Positions 1-9,742 of a stretch of DNA of 56,387 nucleotides are shown here, one piece after another; position 1 is the first letter of the stretch; every line of letters starts with the position of its first letter. A model generated the notes under the pieces. The model had not been told where the DNA came from. It ran no database searches and saw nothing but the letters and a program-made list of their open reading frames with translations. The stretch is from Nitrospira sp. Lineage in GTDB: Bacteria; Nitrospirota; Nitrospiria; Nitrospirales; Nitrospiraceae. The translations under genes were made by a program, and so were the position numbers. The stretch lies in NCBI GenBank assembly GCA_020846195.1, contig JADLEJ010000015.1, forward strand, positions 1 to 56,387, given 5' to 3'.

Positions 1-2
1 AG

Positions 3-78
3 TGGTGAGTCGGCTGGGACTCGAACCCAGGGCCCTCGCCTTAAAAGGGCGATGCTCTACCGACTGAGCTACCGACTC
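3..78 (-). tRNA. tRNA-Lys (anticodon TTT)
   Basis: Read on the minus strand the sequence folds as a cloverleaf: acceptor GAGTCGG pairing with CCGACTC, then discriminator A and an encoded CCA (positions 5-3). The D-arm contains TAGCTCAG, the anticodon loop is CTTTTAA between TCGCC and GGCGA, and the T-arm contains GGTTCGAGTCC. The anticodon TTT reads lysine AAA/AAG codons. It lies about 70 bp downstream of purA on the same strand and may be co-transcribed with it. Confidence 0.97.
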
Positions 79-150
79 ACGACATGAAATCTGTCACTCA
101 GCTCGACGGATTGTCAACTTCGAACGCCAAGGCTCGCCAATCCCGCTGAG

Positions 151-1527
<1,377 letters not shown>

Positions 1528-1532
<5 letters not shown>

Positions 1533-1542
1533 GCGGGGGCTC
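1528..1542 (-). promoter_or_regulatory. Candidate antiterminator hairpin of purA leader
   Basis: GAGCC and GGCTC form a 5-bp stem around CCCGC on the minus strand. The GGCTC half is also the 5' half of the terminator stem at 1504-1532, so the two structures are mutually exclusive. That is the geometry of an attenuator. I recognise no known riboswitch class in it. Confidence 0.4.
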
Positions 1543-1683
1543 ATCGTAGGTACCGCCCATCCGTTTGTCAAGCCGATGTCAGACTAAATCATCCAGAAAA
1601 CCCCTCACTCAAAACGGAGCGGCGCCGGTCCCGTTCCCTTCCCAAGCGGTTGCCGATCCAGCAATCTCTCATCTTTCGCTTTC

Positions 1684-1712
1684 TTGACTGGGTGGAACCT
1701 GCATGTTAGCAT
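1684..1712 (+). promoter_or_regulatory. Sigma-70-type promoter of tRNA-Ala
   Basis: TTGACT (1684-1689) and TAGCAT (1707-1712) are separated by 17 bp and place transcription start near 1719, about 37 bp before the mature tRNA-Ala. The -10 overlaps the palindrome GCATGTTAGCATGC (1701-1714). Confidence 0.5.
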
Positions 1713-1755
1713 GCGGAACTTCTCGCGGAGTACGTATCTCTAGACATAACGGTGT

Positions 1756-1831
1756 GGGGCTGTAGCGCAGTTGGGAGCGCGCGTGAATGGCATTCACGAG
1801 GTCGCCGGTTCAATCCCGGCCAGCTCCACCA
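1756..1831 (+). tRNA. tRNA-Ala (anticodon GGC)
   Basis: Cloverleaf with acceptor GGGGCTG pairing to CAGCTCC, which produces the G3:U70 wobble that is the identity element of alanine tRNA. The anticodon loop is ATGGCAT between CGTGA and TCACG, the T-arm contains GGTTCAATCCC, the discriminator is A and CCA is encoded. It stands alone between purA (minus) and the ABC-F gene (plus). Confidence 0.97.
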
Positions 1832-1935
1832 AACCAACCACCGAGTTGAAGAGCCGCGCCATCTAGATCGTCGAACTGTGGGCGCGCGCGAATCGCCACT
1901 TCTCATTCATCTCTCTACCTGATTGAATAATCGCC

Positions 1936-3780
1936 ATGCTACAAATCGAATCGGTCTATAAGCAATACTCGACGAGAATTCTGCTTGAAGGCGCGTCGGC
2001 CCATCTGCGCCCCAATTCTCGGGTAGGACTCGTCGGGCCGAATGGCGCCGGCAAGACCACCCTCTTCCGCATGATCCTCGGGGAAGAATCCCCCGACAAG
2101 GGCAATATCCGCAAGCGCCCGCGGCTCCGCATCGGGTACCTGCCGCAGGAACTCGAAACGATCATCGGCAAAAATGTGCTGGATGCGACTCATCGCGACC
2201 TCTATCCCGAGCATGAGGCTGAACGAATCCTCATGGGGCTGGGATTTTCGGAAATCGATTTCACCCGCCAGGTCGAAAAACTATCCGGCGGTTATCGGAT
2301 GCGCGTCGCCCTGGCCCACCTGCTGCTGACCAATCCTGACGTGCTCATGCTCGACGAGCCGACCAACCATTTGGACAAGCCGACCCAGCGCTGGTTCGAG
2401 CAATTCCTGCTGGATTCGGAAATGACGCTGCTGCTCATCAGTCACGACACGGCCTTTCTCGATCGTGTCGTCACTCACATCTGGGACTTGCGGCACCATA
2501 AGATCGAGGAATATCGCGGCAACTACACCACCTTCCAGCGGCTCAAGGCCGAGCGGGACGCGCAGCGCGAAGCCGCCGCCGGGCGCCAGGCAAAAGAAGT
2601 CGCGCGGGTGCAAACCTTTGTCGACCGGTTCCGCTACCAGGCGAACAAAGCCAGCCAGGTTCAATCGCGCATTAAGCAGCTTGAGAAGGTCAAGATGATT
2701 GAAGTGAAGCGCGATCCGAAGCGGGTGAAGTTCAAATTCCCGCTTCCCGCGGCGAGTGGCCGGCAGGTCTTGGAGCTGGAGGGCGCGGCCAAGCGCTATG
2801 GCGAAAAAGTGGTTTACGAACGAGTCGATTGTTCAATCGAACGGGGGCAGCGCGTCGCTCTGGTGGGAGAAAACGGAGCCGGAAAAAGCACGCTGCTCAA
2901 GATGCTGGCCGGCGCGCTGGAACCGGATAAAGGCAAGCGGTCGGTCGGCCATGGCGTCACGCTGCATTACTTCGCGCAACATCAGGCCGAGACGCTGAAC
3001 CCCGAACATTCGATCCTCCAATCCCTCTCGGAAGTGTCCCACCAAGCGGAGATGAATTTCCTTCGCGGGATTGCCGGCGCCTTTCTCTTTACCGGCGACG
3101 ATCAAAAGAAACCGATCAAGGCGCTGAGCGGCGGCGAACGCAACCGTGTCGCGCTCGCACGCATGCTGGTGGAACCGGCGAATACCTTGCTGCTCGACGA
3201 GCCGACCAACCATCTCGACCCGGCCTCGGTCGATATGCTCACCGATGCCCTCTCGGACTTCCCCGGCACGATCATCTTTATTTCCCACGACCCGACATTT
3301 CTGACCAGAGTCTGCACGCGCGTCATTGAAATCGAAGAAGGCAAGGCCCGCAGCTTCTCCGGCGACTACGAATACTATCTGTGGAAGAAAGCCCAGGAAC
3401 TCGAATCCATCAAAGAATCGAGCGACGATTTAAAAGGCGCGGACCGCGGGAAAAGCGCCGGGCCAACCAAGGCGATGGCATCGCAGACCGCGGCGAAATC
3501 CTCAGCCGGAGATCGCCGGGACTTGAACAAGACCCAGGCCCGGCTTGAAAAGCAGGTCGCGCGCGCTGAAGCCGAAATTGCCGAATGTGAAACCAAGATT
3601 AAATCCAGAGATCTTGAACTAGCCGATCCTAAGCTCTACAAAGAGAAAGCCACCATGTGGAGCGAGCTGCAGATCGAGTACGATGGATGGAAGAAGGATC
3701 TTGTGAGGCTTACCGCCCGCTGGGAAACCCTGTCTGCCGAGCTGGAAGAGGTGAAGCAGAAACTCACGGCCTTCGCGTAA
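1936..3780 (+). CDS. ABC-F family ATPase (Uup/YheS/EttA-like)
   Basis: This is a soluble tandem-ATPase protein of the ABC-F class, which act on the ribosome during translation rather than in transport. Two nucleotide-binding domains are visible: Walker A GPNGAGKTT near residue 34 and GENGAGKST near 311; signatures LSGGY near 116 and LSGGE near 396; and two LDEPTNHLD Walker B blocks. Between them is a charged P-site tolerance-like linker (about 215-280). The C-terminal 120 residues are a charged coiled coil, as in Uup. There are no membrane segments. The 614-residue length is usual. The exact subfamily cannot be settled by eye. Confidence 0.92.
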   Translation: MLQIESVYKQYSTRILLEGASAHLRPNSRVGLVGPNGAGKTTLFRMILGEESPDKGNIRKRPRLRIGYLPQELETIIGKNVLDATHRDLYPEHEAERILMGLGFSEIDFTRQVEKLSGGYRMRVALAHLLLTNPDVLMLDEPTNHLDKPTQRWFEQFLLDSEMTLLLISHDTAFLDRVVTHIWDLRHHKIEEYRGNYTTFQRLKAERDAQREAAAGRQAKEVARVQTFVDRFRYQANKASQVQSRIKQLEKVKMIEVKRDPKRVKFKFPLPAASGRQVLELEGAAKRYGEKVVYERVDCSIERGQRVALVGENGAGKSTLLKMLAGALEPDKGKRSVGHGVTLHYFAQHQAETLNPEHSILQSLSEVSHQAEMNFLRGIAGAFLFTGDDQKKPIKALSGGERNRVALARMLVEPANTLLLDEPTNHLDPASVDMLTDALSDFPGTIIFISHDPTFLTRVCTRVIEIEEGKARSFSGDYEYYLWKKAQELESIKESSDDLKGADRGKSAGPTKAMASQTAAKSSAGDRRDLNKTQARLEKQVARAEAEIAECETKIKSRDLELADPKLYKEKATMWSELQIEYDGWKKDLVRLTARWETLSAELEEVKQKLTAFA

Positions 3781-3844
3781 GGCGCCACGATGCCGCGGAA
3801 GTCTGTCGGATGCAGGGTGAAGCCGGAAGCGCTTCTGGATTTAC

Positions 3845-4234
3845 CTAGACGGAGGATTTGATCGTTTCTTCGAGATAGTAAAAAAGCCAGCGGTTCTTAT
3901 CCTTGGTCACCAGATCGTCCCACACCACTCCGGTCAAGAATCCCTTTTCCCAGTCCTTTACCCAGACGACTGTTCCCTCCAGCTTTTCCTGCTGGTCGGC
4001 GCCGTCTGAATCTAAGAACGCGAGGGAAACCGTCACTCGCTCATTGAGCGTGAACCGATCCTTGGTGTGCAACCCCGCGCCGATCTTATTCACATTGTCG
4101 AGCACGGCGGTGCTGGCGCGCCCCCCGCTCTTTGGCGCAATAAGCGCAGAGCCGACCAGCGTCGCGCGGACGAACTTCCGCCGCTCGTTGGCGACCGCCA
4201 CAGCAACCGATTGCTTCGACTCCCCTCGCTTCAT
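3845..4234 (-). CDS. PilZ-domain protein
   Basis: A 129-residue, single-domain protein with the two c-di-GMP-binding signatures of PilZ domains: an arginine motif near residue 18 (ERRKFVR) and a degenerate D/NxSxxG-type motif (DNVNKIGAG) near 46. The second motif has Asn where Ser is usual, so nucleotide binding is likely but not certain. The rest is a beta-rich stretch ending in a helix. The start is taken as the ATG at 4234 because a good promoter ends 7 bp upstream of it, suggesting a leaderless mRNA. It probably acts as a c-di-GMP effector; a diguanylate cyclase is encoded at 44.0-45.6 kb. Confidence 0.75.
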   Translation of the reverse strand: MKRGESKQSVAVAVANERRKFVRATLVGSALIAPKSGGRASTAVLDNVNKIGAGLHTKDRFTLNERVTVSLAFLDSDGADQQEKLEGTVVWVKDWEKGFLTGVVWDDLVTKDKNRWLFYYLEETIKSSV

Positions 4235-4241
4235 GGCTCTA

Positions 4242-4269
4242 AGTATAACCGATTAGAAAACTTTGTAAA
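4242..4269 (-). promoter_or_regulatory. Promoter of the PilZ gene, predicted to give a leaderless transcript
   Basis: On the minus strand TTTACA (4269-4264), a 16-bp spacer and TATACT (4247-4242) match the sigma-70 consensus at 5 of 6 bases in each box. The A of the ATG at 4234 falls 7 nt after the -10 box, where transcription would start. No Shine-Dalgarno sequence precedes that ATG. Confidence 0.55.
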
Positions 4270-4282
4270 CCACCTAAACACG

Positions 4283-5578
4283 TCAGGGACGAGGCTTCGG
4301 CCGATAGTATTGCCGGTCTTTCAAGACGTCCGGGAGGTGCGCCTGCTCGCCTTTTGCCTGCGGATCATCGTGAACGTATCGGTACCCCTTCCCATATCCA
4401 ATCCCCTTCATGAGCGACGTCACGGCATTCCGCAAATGCAGCGGGACGCCAAGATTGCCATGGGCTTTGGCATCCTCCTTGGCCTCCAATAAGCCGATAT
4501 AGGACGCATTGTCCTTCCGTGCAGACGCGAGGTAGGTCGTTCCCTGCGCAAGATTGATCTGGGCCTCGGGAAGCCCGACAAATTGGACGGCCTGAGCCAC
4601 GGCATTGGCCACCACGAGTCCTATCGGATCGGCATTGCCGACGTCTTCTGACGCGAAGATAACCATGCGACGGGCGATGAATTTCGGGTCCTCTCCGGCT
4701 TCCAGCATCCGGGCAAGCCAATAGAGCGCCCCGTTCGGATCGGAATCGCGCAGACTTTTAATGTAAGCGGAAATGACGTTGTAATGTTCTTCCCCCGCCT
4801 TGTCGTACCGAAGCGCCTGTTTAGTCAACGCCGCCGCGAGCAGCGCTTCATCGACCAGCCTGGTCCCGTCGGCTCCCGCCGGAGCCTGCATGACGACGAA
4901 CTCGGTGGCCGTCAGTAGCGCGCGCGCATCGCCGTTGCCGAACCCGATCAGGCGCTGCCGCGCCTCCGGCGACAGGCGCGCCTTCCATTGCCCTAGCCCG
5001 ACGTTAGAATCGCTCACAGCCCGATCCAGGATCTGCCCCAGCGCTTCATCGGAGAGCGGCTTGAGCAACACCAGAATCGATCGCGACATCAGCGGACTGA
5101 TGACTTCAAACGAGGGATTTTCGGTCGTGGCCCCAACGAGAATCACCGTGCCTCGTTCGACATGGGGAAGGAAGGCGTCCTGTTGGGCTTTATTAAAGCG
5201 ATGGATTTCATCGACGAACAACACCGTCTTCTGCTGCTGCAAGGCAAGTCGGTGCTCGGCACCCTTGATGATCTCACGCAGTTCAGGAATCCCGCCCGTC
5301 ACGGCCGAAAATGCCACGAAATGGGCTTTCGTATGGCGGGCGATGAGATGAGCCAGCGTCGTCTTGCCCGATCCCGGCGGACCCCAGAAAATCACCGAGG
5401 ACAGGCGATCGGACACGATGGCTTTGCGCAATGGCCGATCCTGCCCGACAATTTCATCCTGCCCCACAAAATCGGCAAACTCCCGTGGACGCATCCGCTC
5501 CGCCAGCGGCGCTTCCGCCGGTTTCTCCGTTTGGGAAACAGCAAACAGATCGGGCCCTGGATCGCGCGGCGTCGACAT
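4283..5578 (-). CDS. rarA: Replication-associated recombination protein A (RarA/MgsA/WRNIP1 family AAA+ ATPase)
   Basis: RarA is a clamp-loader-like AAA+ ATPase acting at stalled replication forks. The 431-residue protein shows Walker A GPPGSGKTT, Walker B VLFVDEIHRF, sensor 1 GATTENPSF and the family C-terminal block with EGTTYLA-like and HLRNAVTSLMK segments. The frame stays open upstream to 5701, but the ATG at 5578 is preferred: it follows GAGGAG at good spacing, begins MSTPRDPGP just before the family's conserved N-terminus, and avoids overlapping the divergent hydrolase gene. The 113-bp gap to that gene is a divergent promoter region. Confidence 0.93.
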   Translation of the reverse strand: MSTPRDPGPDLFAVSQTEKPAEAPLAERMRPREFADFVGQDEIVGQDRPLRKAIVSDRLSSVIFWGPPGSGKTTLAHLIARHTKAHFVAFSAVTGGIPELREIIKGAEHRLALQQQKTVLFVDEIHRFNKAQQDAFLPHVERGTVILVGATTENPSFEVISPLMSRSILVLLKPLSDEALGQILDRAVSDSNVGLGQWKARLSPEARQRLIGFGNGDARALLTATEFVVMQAPAGADGTRLVDEALLAAALTKQALRYDKAGEEHYNVISAYIKSLRDSDPNGALYWLARMLEAGEDPKFIARRMVIFASEDVGNADPIGLVVANAVAQAVQFVGLPEAQINLAQGTTYLASARKDNASYIGLLEAKEDAKAHGNLGVPLHLRNAVTSLMKGIGYGKGYRYVHDDPQAKGEQAHLPDVLKDRQYYRPKPRP

Positions 5579-5691
5579 CGATTGCTCCTCAGAATGAACG
5601 GATTGTATAACCGCGCGCCGCCATCGCGCAAACGCCCTTGACCGAAAGACGCCGCCGATGCTACGAACAGCCTCAATAATCGGAGAGCCGC

Positions 5692-6483
5692 ATGCGCGCA
5701 ACCATCAACGGCATCACCCTCGCCTATAGCGATACGGGGCGCGGTCTTCCCATCGTCTTCCTGCACGCCTTTCCGTTGAACCGCACCATGTGGGCCGCGC
5801 AGGAATCCGCCCTCTCATCGCAGTTTCGTGTGATTACCATCGATCTGCGCGGACACGGCGAATCCGATGCGCCGTTATGGCATTACACTATCGACCAAGC
5901 GGCAGACGACGTCCGCGCGTTGCTGGATCATCTTTCGATCCGGCAAGCCCTCTTCGTCGGCCTCTCGATGGGCGGGTATATCCTATTGGCGTTCTATCGA
6001 CTGTATGCGGACCGAGTGAAGGGAATGGTGCTGGCCGATACAAGGGCCCAGGCGGATACGGTTGAAGGGAAAGCTGGACGGTTTCAGATGGCTCAGATCG
6101 CTTACAAACAGGGGCCTGCTGCTATCGCCGATAGCATGCTCCCCAAGCTTCTGACCCCCGCAACGATTCAGACGAGGCCCGAAATTGTTCAGCAAGTCCG
6201 AGCAATGATTGAGGGGAACCAGGTCAGCGGAATTGCCGGAGATTTGATGGCGATGGCCGAACGCCCCGATTCAGTACCGCTCTTGAAACAGATTGCCTGC
6301 CCCACCCAGATCATCGTCGGCGAATTGGACCAAGCCACTCCACCTGCCGACGCGAAACTGATGGCAGATCAAATCGCTAATGCCCGGCTAGCACTAATTC
6401 CCAACGCTGGCCACCTGGCCAACCTGGAACAACCCGACGCGTTTACAAAGATCGTTGCAGAGTTTGCCGGCGGGCTGGCTTAA
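5692..6483 (+). CDS. Alpha/beta-fold hydrolase
   Basis: A 263-residue cytosolic hydrolase resembling 3-oxoadipate enol-lactonase and BioH-type esterases. Visible are the oxyanion-region HAFPLN, the nucleophile elbow GLSMGG (Ser92), an acidic residue in VGELDQATP near 210 and the catalytic His near 241 in [12 protein letters not shown]. No signal peptide. The substrate cannot be told from sequence, and no beta-ketoadipate genes lie nearby. Its stop overlaps the 3' end of the convergent folE gene by 4 bp. Confidence 0.85.
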   Translation: MRATINGITLAYSDTGRGLPIVFLHAFPLNRTMWAAQESALSSQFRVITIDLRGHGESDAPLWHYTIDQAADDVRALLDHLSIRQALFVGLSMGGYILLAFYRLYADRVKGMVLADTRAQADTVEGKAGRFQMAQIAYKQGPAAIADSMLPKLLTPATIQTRPEIVQQVRAMIEGNQVSGIAGDLMAMAERPDSVPLLKQIACPTQIIVGELDQATPPADAKLMADQIANARLALIPNAGHLANLEQPDAFTKIVAEFAGGLA

Positions 6484-7124
6484 TCCGAAGCGCCGACCCC
6501 GCCGCGCCTGATCAGCTTCAAAAACTCCAGCCTGGTTTGCGGCTGGGTCCGAAACGCGCCGAGCATAGAGCTGCTGACCGCGACCGTGTTCTGCTTTTCC
6601 ACACCGCGCATCATCATGCAGAGGTGGCGGGCTTCAACGACCACGCCGACACCATGCGCGTTCAGTTTGGTCTTAAGAGTCTCCGCAATCTGCACGGTGA
6701 GCCGTTCTTGCACTTGAAGCCGGCGCGCGAAGGTATCGACGATGCGGGGAATCTTGCTCAGCCCGACGACTTTCTTGTTCGGCAAATACCCCACATGCAC
6801 CTTGCCGAAGAACGGCAGCATGTGGTGCTCGCACATGCTGTAGAAGTCGATGTCTTTGACGATGACCATTTCATCGTACTCAATCGGGAAAAGCGCCCCG
6901 TTCAAGAGCTGGTCGATGTCGCGATGATACCCCTGCGTCATAAACGCGAGCGCCTTGGCCACGCGTTCTGGCGTCTTGAGCAATCCGTTACGACCCGGGT
7001 TCTCCCCAAGCGCCAACAATTGCTCCGTGACGAGGGCCTGCAATACACCGAGGTCTGCAGGCCGTCCGGTTCCACCCACATCGTCTACCGGCTTCCGCCG
7101 TCGGCTCGCTGCTCGCTTCGCCAT
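6480..7124 (-). CDS. folE: GTP cyclohydrolase I
   Basis: FolE converts GTP to 7,8-dihydroneopterin triphosphate, the entry to folate and to tetrahydrobiopterin. The 214 residues include the zinc and substrate blocks [34 protein letters not shown], the Gln-rich [11 protein letters not shown] and the second zinc cysteine in RHLCMMMRG. The ATG at 7124 follows AGGGAG. The upstream neighbour on the same strand is a 6-pyruvoyl-tetrahydropterin synthase that uses the FolE product, 9 bp away, so the two look co-transcribed. It overlaps the convergent hydrolase gene by 4 bp. Confidence 0.96.
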   Translation of the reverse strand: MAKRAASRRRKPVDDVGGTGRPADLGVLQALVTEQLLALGENPGRNGLLKTPERVAKALAFMTQGYHRDIDQLLNGALFPIEYDEMVIVKDIDFYSMCEHHMLPFFGKVHVGYLPNKKVVGLSKIPRIVDTFARRLQVQERLTVQIAETLKTKLNAHGVGVVVEARHLCMMMRGVEKQNTVAVSSSMLGAFRTQPQTRLEFLKLIRRGGVGASD

Positions 7125-7133
7125 AGTGTCTCC

Positions 7134-7565
7134 CTAGGATCTCGCCGAAACCGCGGCCGACCCCGTATATTCGAAATAGTTGTCTCTCGTCTCAATGACC
7201 GCGACCTTCTGGAGTTGCCCTTCCGGAACCTGCGTGACAAGCAAATCCCAGATCAACAGCACCAGGTTTTCCCCCGTGGTCGTCCGCGCCGCAAACTCAG
7301 GGTCCCGATTCAAATCCTGGTGATCGAACCGGCTTACAATCCGCTCCGCGACAACCCGGTCGAGTGCGTCAAGATTCATGGTCCGTCCCGTCTGGTCGGC
7401 AGCGGGACTCCCAATTGTCACGAGCACCACATAATTGTGGCCATGCCCATTGGAATTGTTGCACTTGCCGAATACCGTCCGGTTTTCTGCAATCGTCAAA
7501 TAGTCGGTGTGCAACCGATGGGCGGCGCAGAATCGATACCGCCTGGTGATACTCCCCTGTCCCAT
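7134..7565 (-). CDS. 6-pyruvoyl-tetrahydropterin synthase family protein (PTPS/QueD)
   Basis: The family acts on dihydroneopterin triphosphate, yielding 6-pyruvoyl-tetrahydropterin (biopterin route) or carboxytetrahydropterin (queuosine route). The 143-residue product has the zinc histidines AAHRLH and GHGHNY, the catalytic cysteine in FGKCNNSNGHGH, and TTGENLVLLIWDLL. These blocks resemble the animal PTPS pattern (FGKCNNPNGHGHNY, TTENVAVYIWENL) as I recall it more than typical bacterial QueD. The start is the ATG at 7565; longer starts would run into the Fe-S carrier gene. Pairing with folE favours a pterin role. Biopterin versus queuosine is unresolved. Confidence 0.85.
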   Translation of the reverse strand: MGQGSITRRYRFCAAHRLHTDYLTIAENRTVFGKCNNSNGHGHNYVVLVTIGSPAADQTGRTMNLDALDRVVAERIVSRFDHQDLNRDPEFAARTTTGENLVLLIWDLLVTQVPEGQLQKVAVIETRDNYFEYTGSAAVSARS

Positions 7566-7686
7566 GTCATCCACACTGCAATCGGTGAAAAAGCGAAGCC
7601 AGAATTCCCCTCGCGGGCAACTCTGGCTTCGTACTATCTGAACACTGTAGGCAGAGTACGCGTCCTCTTCCTTCCGGTCGATCCGC

Positions 7687-8007
7687 TTAGGCGCTGAAAG
7701 AGCTGCCGCAGCCGCACGTCGTCTTGGCTTGTGGATTCTTGATCGAGAATCCCGAGCCCTGAACGCTGTCGACATAATCGACTTCGGCACCCTGCAAGAG
7801 CGGCGCGCTCTGGGAATCCATGATGACCTTCACATCGCCCTTTTCAATGACGGTGTCGTCTTCGGCCATCTTGGATTCGAACGCCATCCCATATTGGTAG
7901 CCATGGCAGCCGCCGCCACGAACATAGACGCGAAGACCGACCACGTCTTTTTCTTCCGCCATCAGCTCTCGGATCTTTTGTTCTGCAACTGCTGAAATTG
8001 TAACCAT
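7687..8007 (-). CDS. A-type iron-sulfur carrier protein (ErpA/IscA family)
   Basis: A 106-residue carrier that receives Fe-S clusters from the assembly machinery and hands them to apo-proteins. The three conserved cysteines are present: Cys34 in GGGCHGY, and Cys98 and Cys100 in TTCGCGSSF. The ATG at 8007 follows AGGAGGA at ideal spacing, and MVTISAVAEQKI is a standard family N-terminus. It lies downstream of a 2Fe-2S ferredoxin and a NuoF-like Fe-S flavoprotein on the same strand, so it may serve them. ErpA versus IscA cannot be separated here. Confidence 0.93.
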   Translation of the reverse strand: MVTISAVAEQKIRELMAEEKDVVGLRVYVRGGGCHGYQYGMAFESKMAEDDTVIEKGDVKVIMDSQSAPLLQGAEVDYVDSVQGSGFSIKNPQAKTTCGCGSSFSA

Positions 8008-8071
8008 TGTATTCCTCCTGTATCTCCAGATTCGCAACCAGCGATCCGGGTTGGCTTAGTGTAACACCTCT

Positions 8072-8434
8072 CTACCGAATATCAACTCCCTGGGCATCCG
8101 ATTGTGCCTCCGATGGAGCGGAAAACTTGGGATCCGCAAACTTGGATTCCGGCACTCGCACCACTACATCGCCTAACACTCTCGCCTGGCAGCCCAATCG
8201 ATGCCAGGGCTGGCTCAAGTCTTCTCTATCAAGCAAATCCTGCTCGTCGAAATCGATTTCGGACAAATGCTCACTACCGGACTGCACTTCAACCCGGCAA
8301 GTCGTACAAGAGGCATTGCCGCCGCAATCGTGATTCAGCGAGAAACCCAGCTCCTTCGCGGCATCCAGCAAGGTCAGGTTTCTGGTTACCGCGCCGCTTT
8401 TTCCCTGAGGATGTAAGAAGGTTACTCTTGGCAC
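8072..8434 (-). CDS. 2Fe-2S ferredoxin (adrenodoxin-type)
   Basis: A small electron carrier of 120 residues with the plant/adrenodoxin-type cluster motif: CGGNASCTTC (C-x5-C-x2-C) followed about 40 residues later by GCQA. No signal peptide, so it acts in the cytosol. It starts with GTG at 8434 after GAGGAG, 9 bp downstream of the NuoF-like gene, strongly suggesting translation from the same mRNA. The C-terminal tail after VVRVPES is longer than in short ferredoxins. The likely partner is the NuoF-like NADH-binding subunit (inference). Confidence 0.92.
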   Translation of the reverse strand: MPRVTFLHPQGKSGAVTRNLTLLDAAKELGFSLNHDCGGNASCTTCRVEVQSGSEHLSEIDFDEQDLLDREDLSQPWHRLGCQARVLGDVVVRVPESKFADPKFSAPSEAQSDAQGVDIR

Positions 8435-8443
8435 AGCATCTCC

Positions 8444-9742
8444 TCAGGAATGGGCACCCACCGCGGCTGGCTTAAACGGGCATCGATGCAGCCGGAGATG
8501 CTCTTCATACTCTTGCCGGAAAAGCTTCACGCTGCTCTGTACCAGAACCGCAGCGCCGGTCACCAGCGTGCAGTACCCGGTCCCTTTCACAAAACCGCAG
8601 AGCTGCAAGAGGCTGTCCATGTCCTTTTGCGTACCCTGCCCCTCTTCAATCTTCGTCATGAGAGTCGCTATATTATTCGTTCCCATCCGGCAGGGCGGAC
8701 ATTGCCCGCAACTCTCGCTCTTGAAGAAATTGGAATATTTCAATGTCGCGGCGACCATGCAGGTCGCATCGTCGATCACAATCGTCCCCGCGCTGCCCAA
8801 TCCCGTTCCAGCCTTCTTGAGCGAATCGAAATCCATCTGCAAATCCAGCTGATCGGCCGTCACCATCGAAAACGCCGGCCCGCCAGGAAACACCGCTTTA
8901 ATCTGCCGGCCGCCCACGACGCCGCCGCCGCACTTCTCGATCAACTCGCGGATGGTCACACCCATCGGCATCTCATAAACCCCGGGGCGATTCACCGAAC
9001 CGCTCAGCGAAAACATCATCGTACCGGGACATCTCTCCGTGCCGACTTCAGTAAACCAAGCCGCGCCCTTGTACAAAATCCTCGGGATATTGCAGAGGGT
9101 CTCCACGTTGTTGACCAACGTCGGTTTTCCATAGAGGCCGAAATCCGTCGGGTAAAACGGCGGCTTCTGCCGGGGCATCGCCGGACGGCCCTGCATCGAC
9201 TCCAGCATCGCCGTCTCTTCACCGGCTACATAGCTTCCATAGCCGTCGAACACCTGCAACTCGATATCGTAGCCCTTCCCCAGGACGTTTTTTCCGACAA
9301 ACCCTCGCGCCTGGGCCTGAGCGAGCGCCTTTTTCAAATTCTCCCGCTCTTCCTCATACTCATGATTCACATAAATGAAAGCCGCTTTCGCCTGAACCGT
9401 ATGGGCGGCAATCAAACAACCTTCGATCAACTGATGCGGAAGCGTCTTGAGCAAATAGCGATCTTTGAACGTGCCCGGCTCATGCTCGCCCGCATTGCAG
9501 ACAAAATAGTGCTCCTTCACACGGTGATTCAACACCTTGTCCCATTTAACCCCGGTTGGGAATCCGGCGCCGCCACGCCCTCGCAGTCCAGCCTTTTTCA
9601 ATTCAGCCACAACGTCGTCGGCTTTTAAGCCGTCGATGCACCGCTTCCACGCCTCGTAGCCCCCCACCTTGAGATAGCCTTCAATCTCCCAGGGAGCCCC
9701 TTCAAGCTTCTGAACTAGACGGGGATCAGTCGCAATGGACAT
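8444..9742 (-). CDS. NuoF-like NADH-binding FMN/4Fe-4S subunit
   Basis: This is the NADH dehydrogenase 51-kDa/NuoF family: it binds NADH and FMN and carries one 4Fe-4S cluster. Seen are GRGGAGFPTG (FMN/NADH loop), CNAGEHEPGTFKDR, YICGEE-type YVAGEETAMLESMQGRP, KPTLVNNVETL and the cluster motif SCGQCPPCRMG with a distal Cys in QLCGF. The start at 9742 is the second of two close ATGs and has GAAGGA at proper spacing. No nuoE or nuoG adjoins it; instead a 2Fe-2S ferredoxin follows. It may be complex I subunit F encoded apart from its complex, or an NADH:ferredoxin-type oxidoreductase part. Confidence 0.88.
   Translation of the reverse strand: MSIATDPRLVQKLEGAPWEIEGYLKVGGYEAWKRCIDGLKADDVVAELKKAGLRGRGGAGFPTGVKWDKVLNHRVKEHYFVCNAGEHEPGTFKDRYLLKTLPHQLIEGCLIAAHTVQAKAAFIYVNHEYEEERENLKKALAQAQARGFVGKNVLGKGYDIELQVFDGYGSYVAGEETAMLESMQGRPAMPRQKPPFYPTDFGLYGKPTLVNNVETLCNIPRILYKGAAWFTEVGTERCPGTMMFSLSGSVNRPGVYEMPMGVTIRELIEKCGGGVVGGRQIKAVFPGGPAFSMVTADQLDLQMDFDSLKKAGTGLGSAGTIVIDDATCMVAATLKYSNFFKSESCGQCPPCRMGTNNIATLMTKIEEGQGTQKDMDSLLQLCGFVKGTGYCTLVTGAAVLVQSSVKLFRQEYEEHLRLHRCPFKPAAVGAHS

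Noticed and set aside
1936..3780. The ABC-F gene as a transporter ATPase
   Set aside because: It has two fused ATPase domains, an ABC-F linker and no membrane partner nearby, so it is a translation-type factor and cannot supply the ATPase missing from the secretion locus.
6650..6672. Match to the TGCGCGTTCAG loop motif of the hairpin repeats inside folE
   Set aside because: It is in conserved folE coding sequence, has no flanking arms and lacks the second half of the motif, so it is a chance match.
8450..9628. A 392-codon open frame antisense to the NuoF-like gene
   Set aside because: It is the reverse of a conserved gene, has no family motifs and an Arg/His/Leu-rich composition typical of antisense frames in GC-rich DNA.
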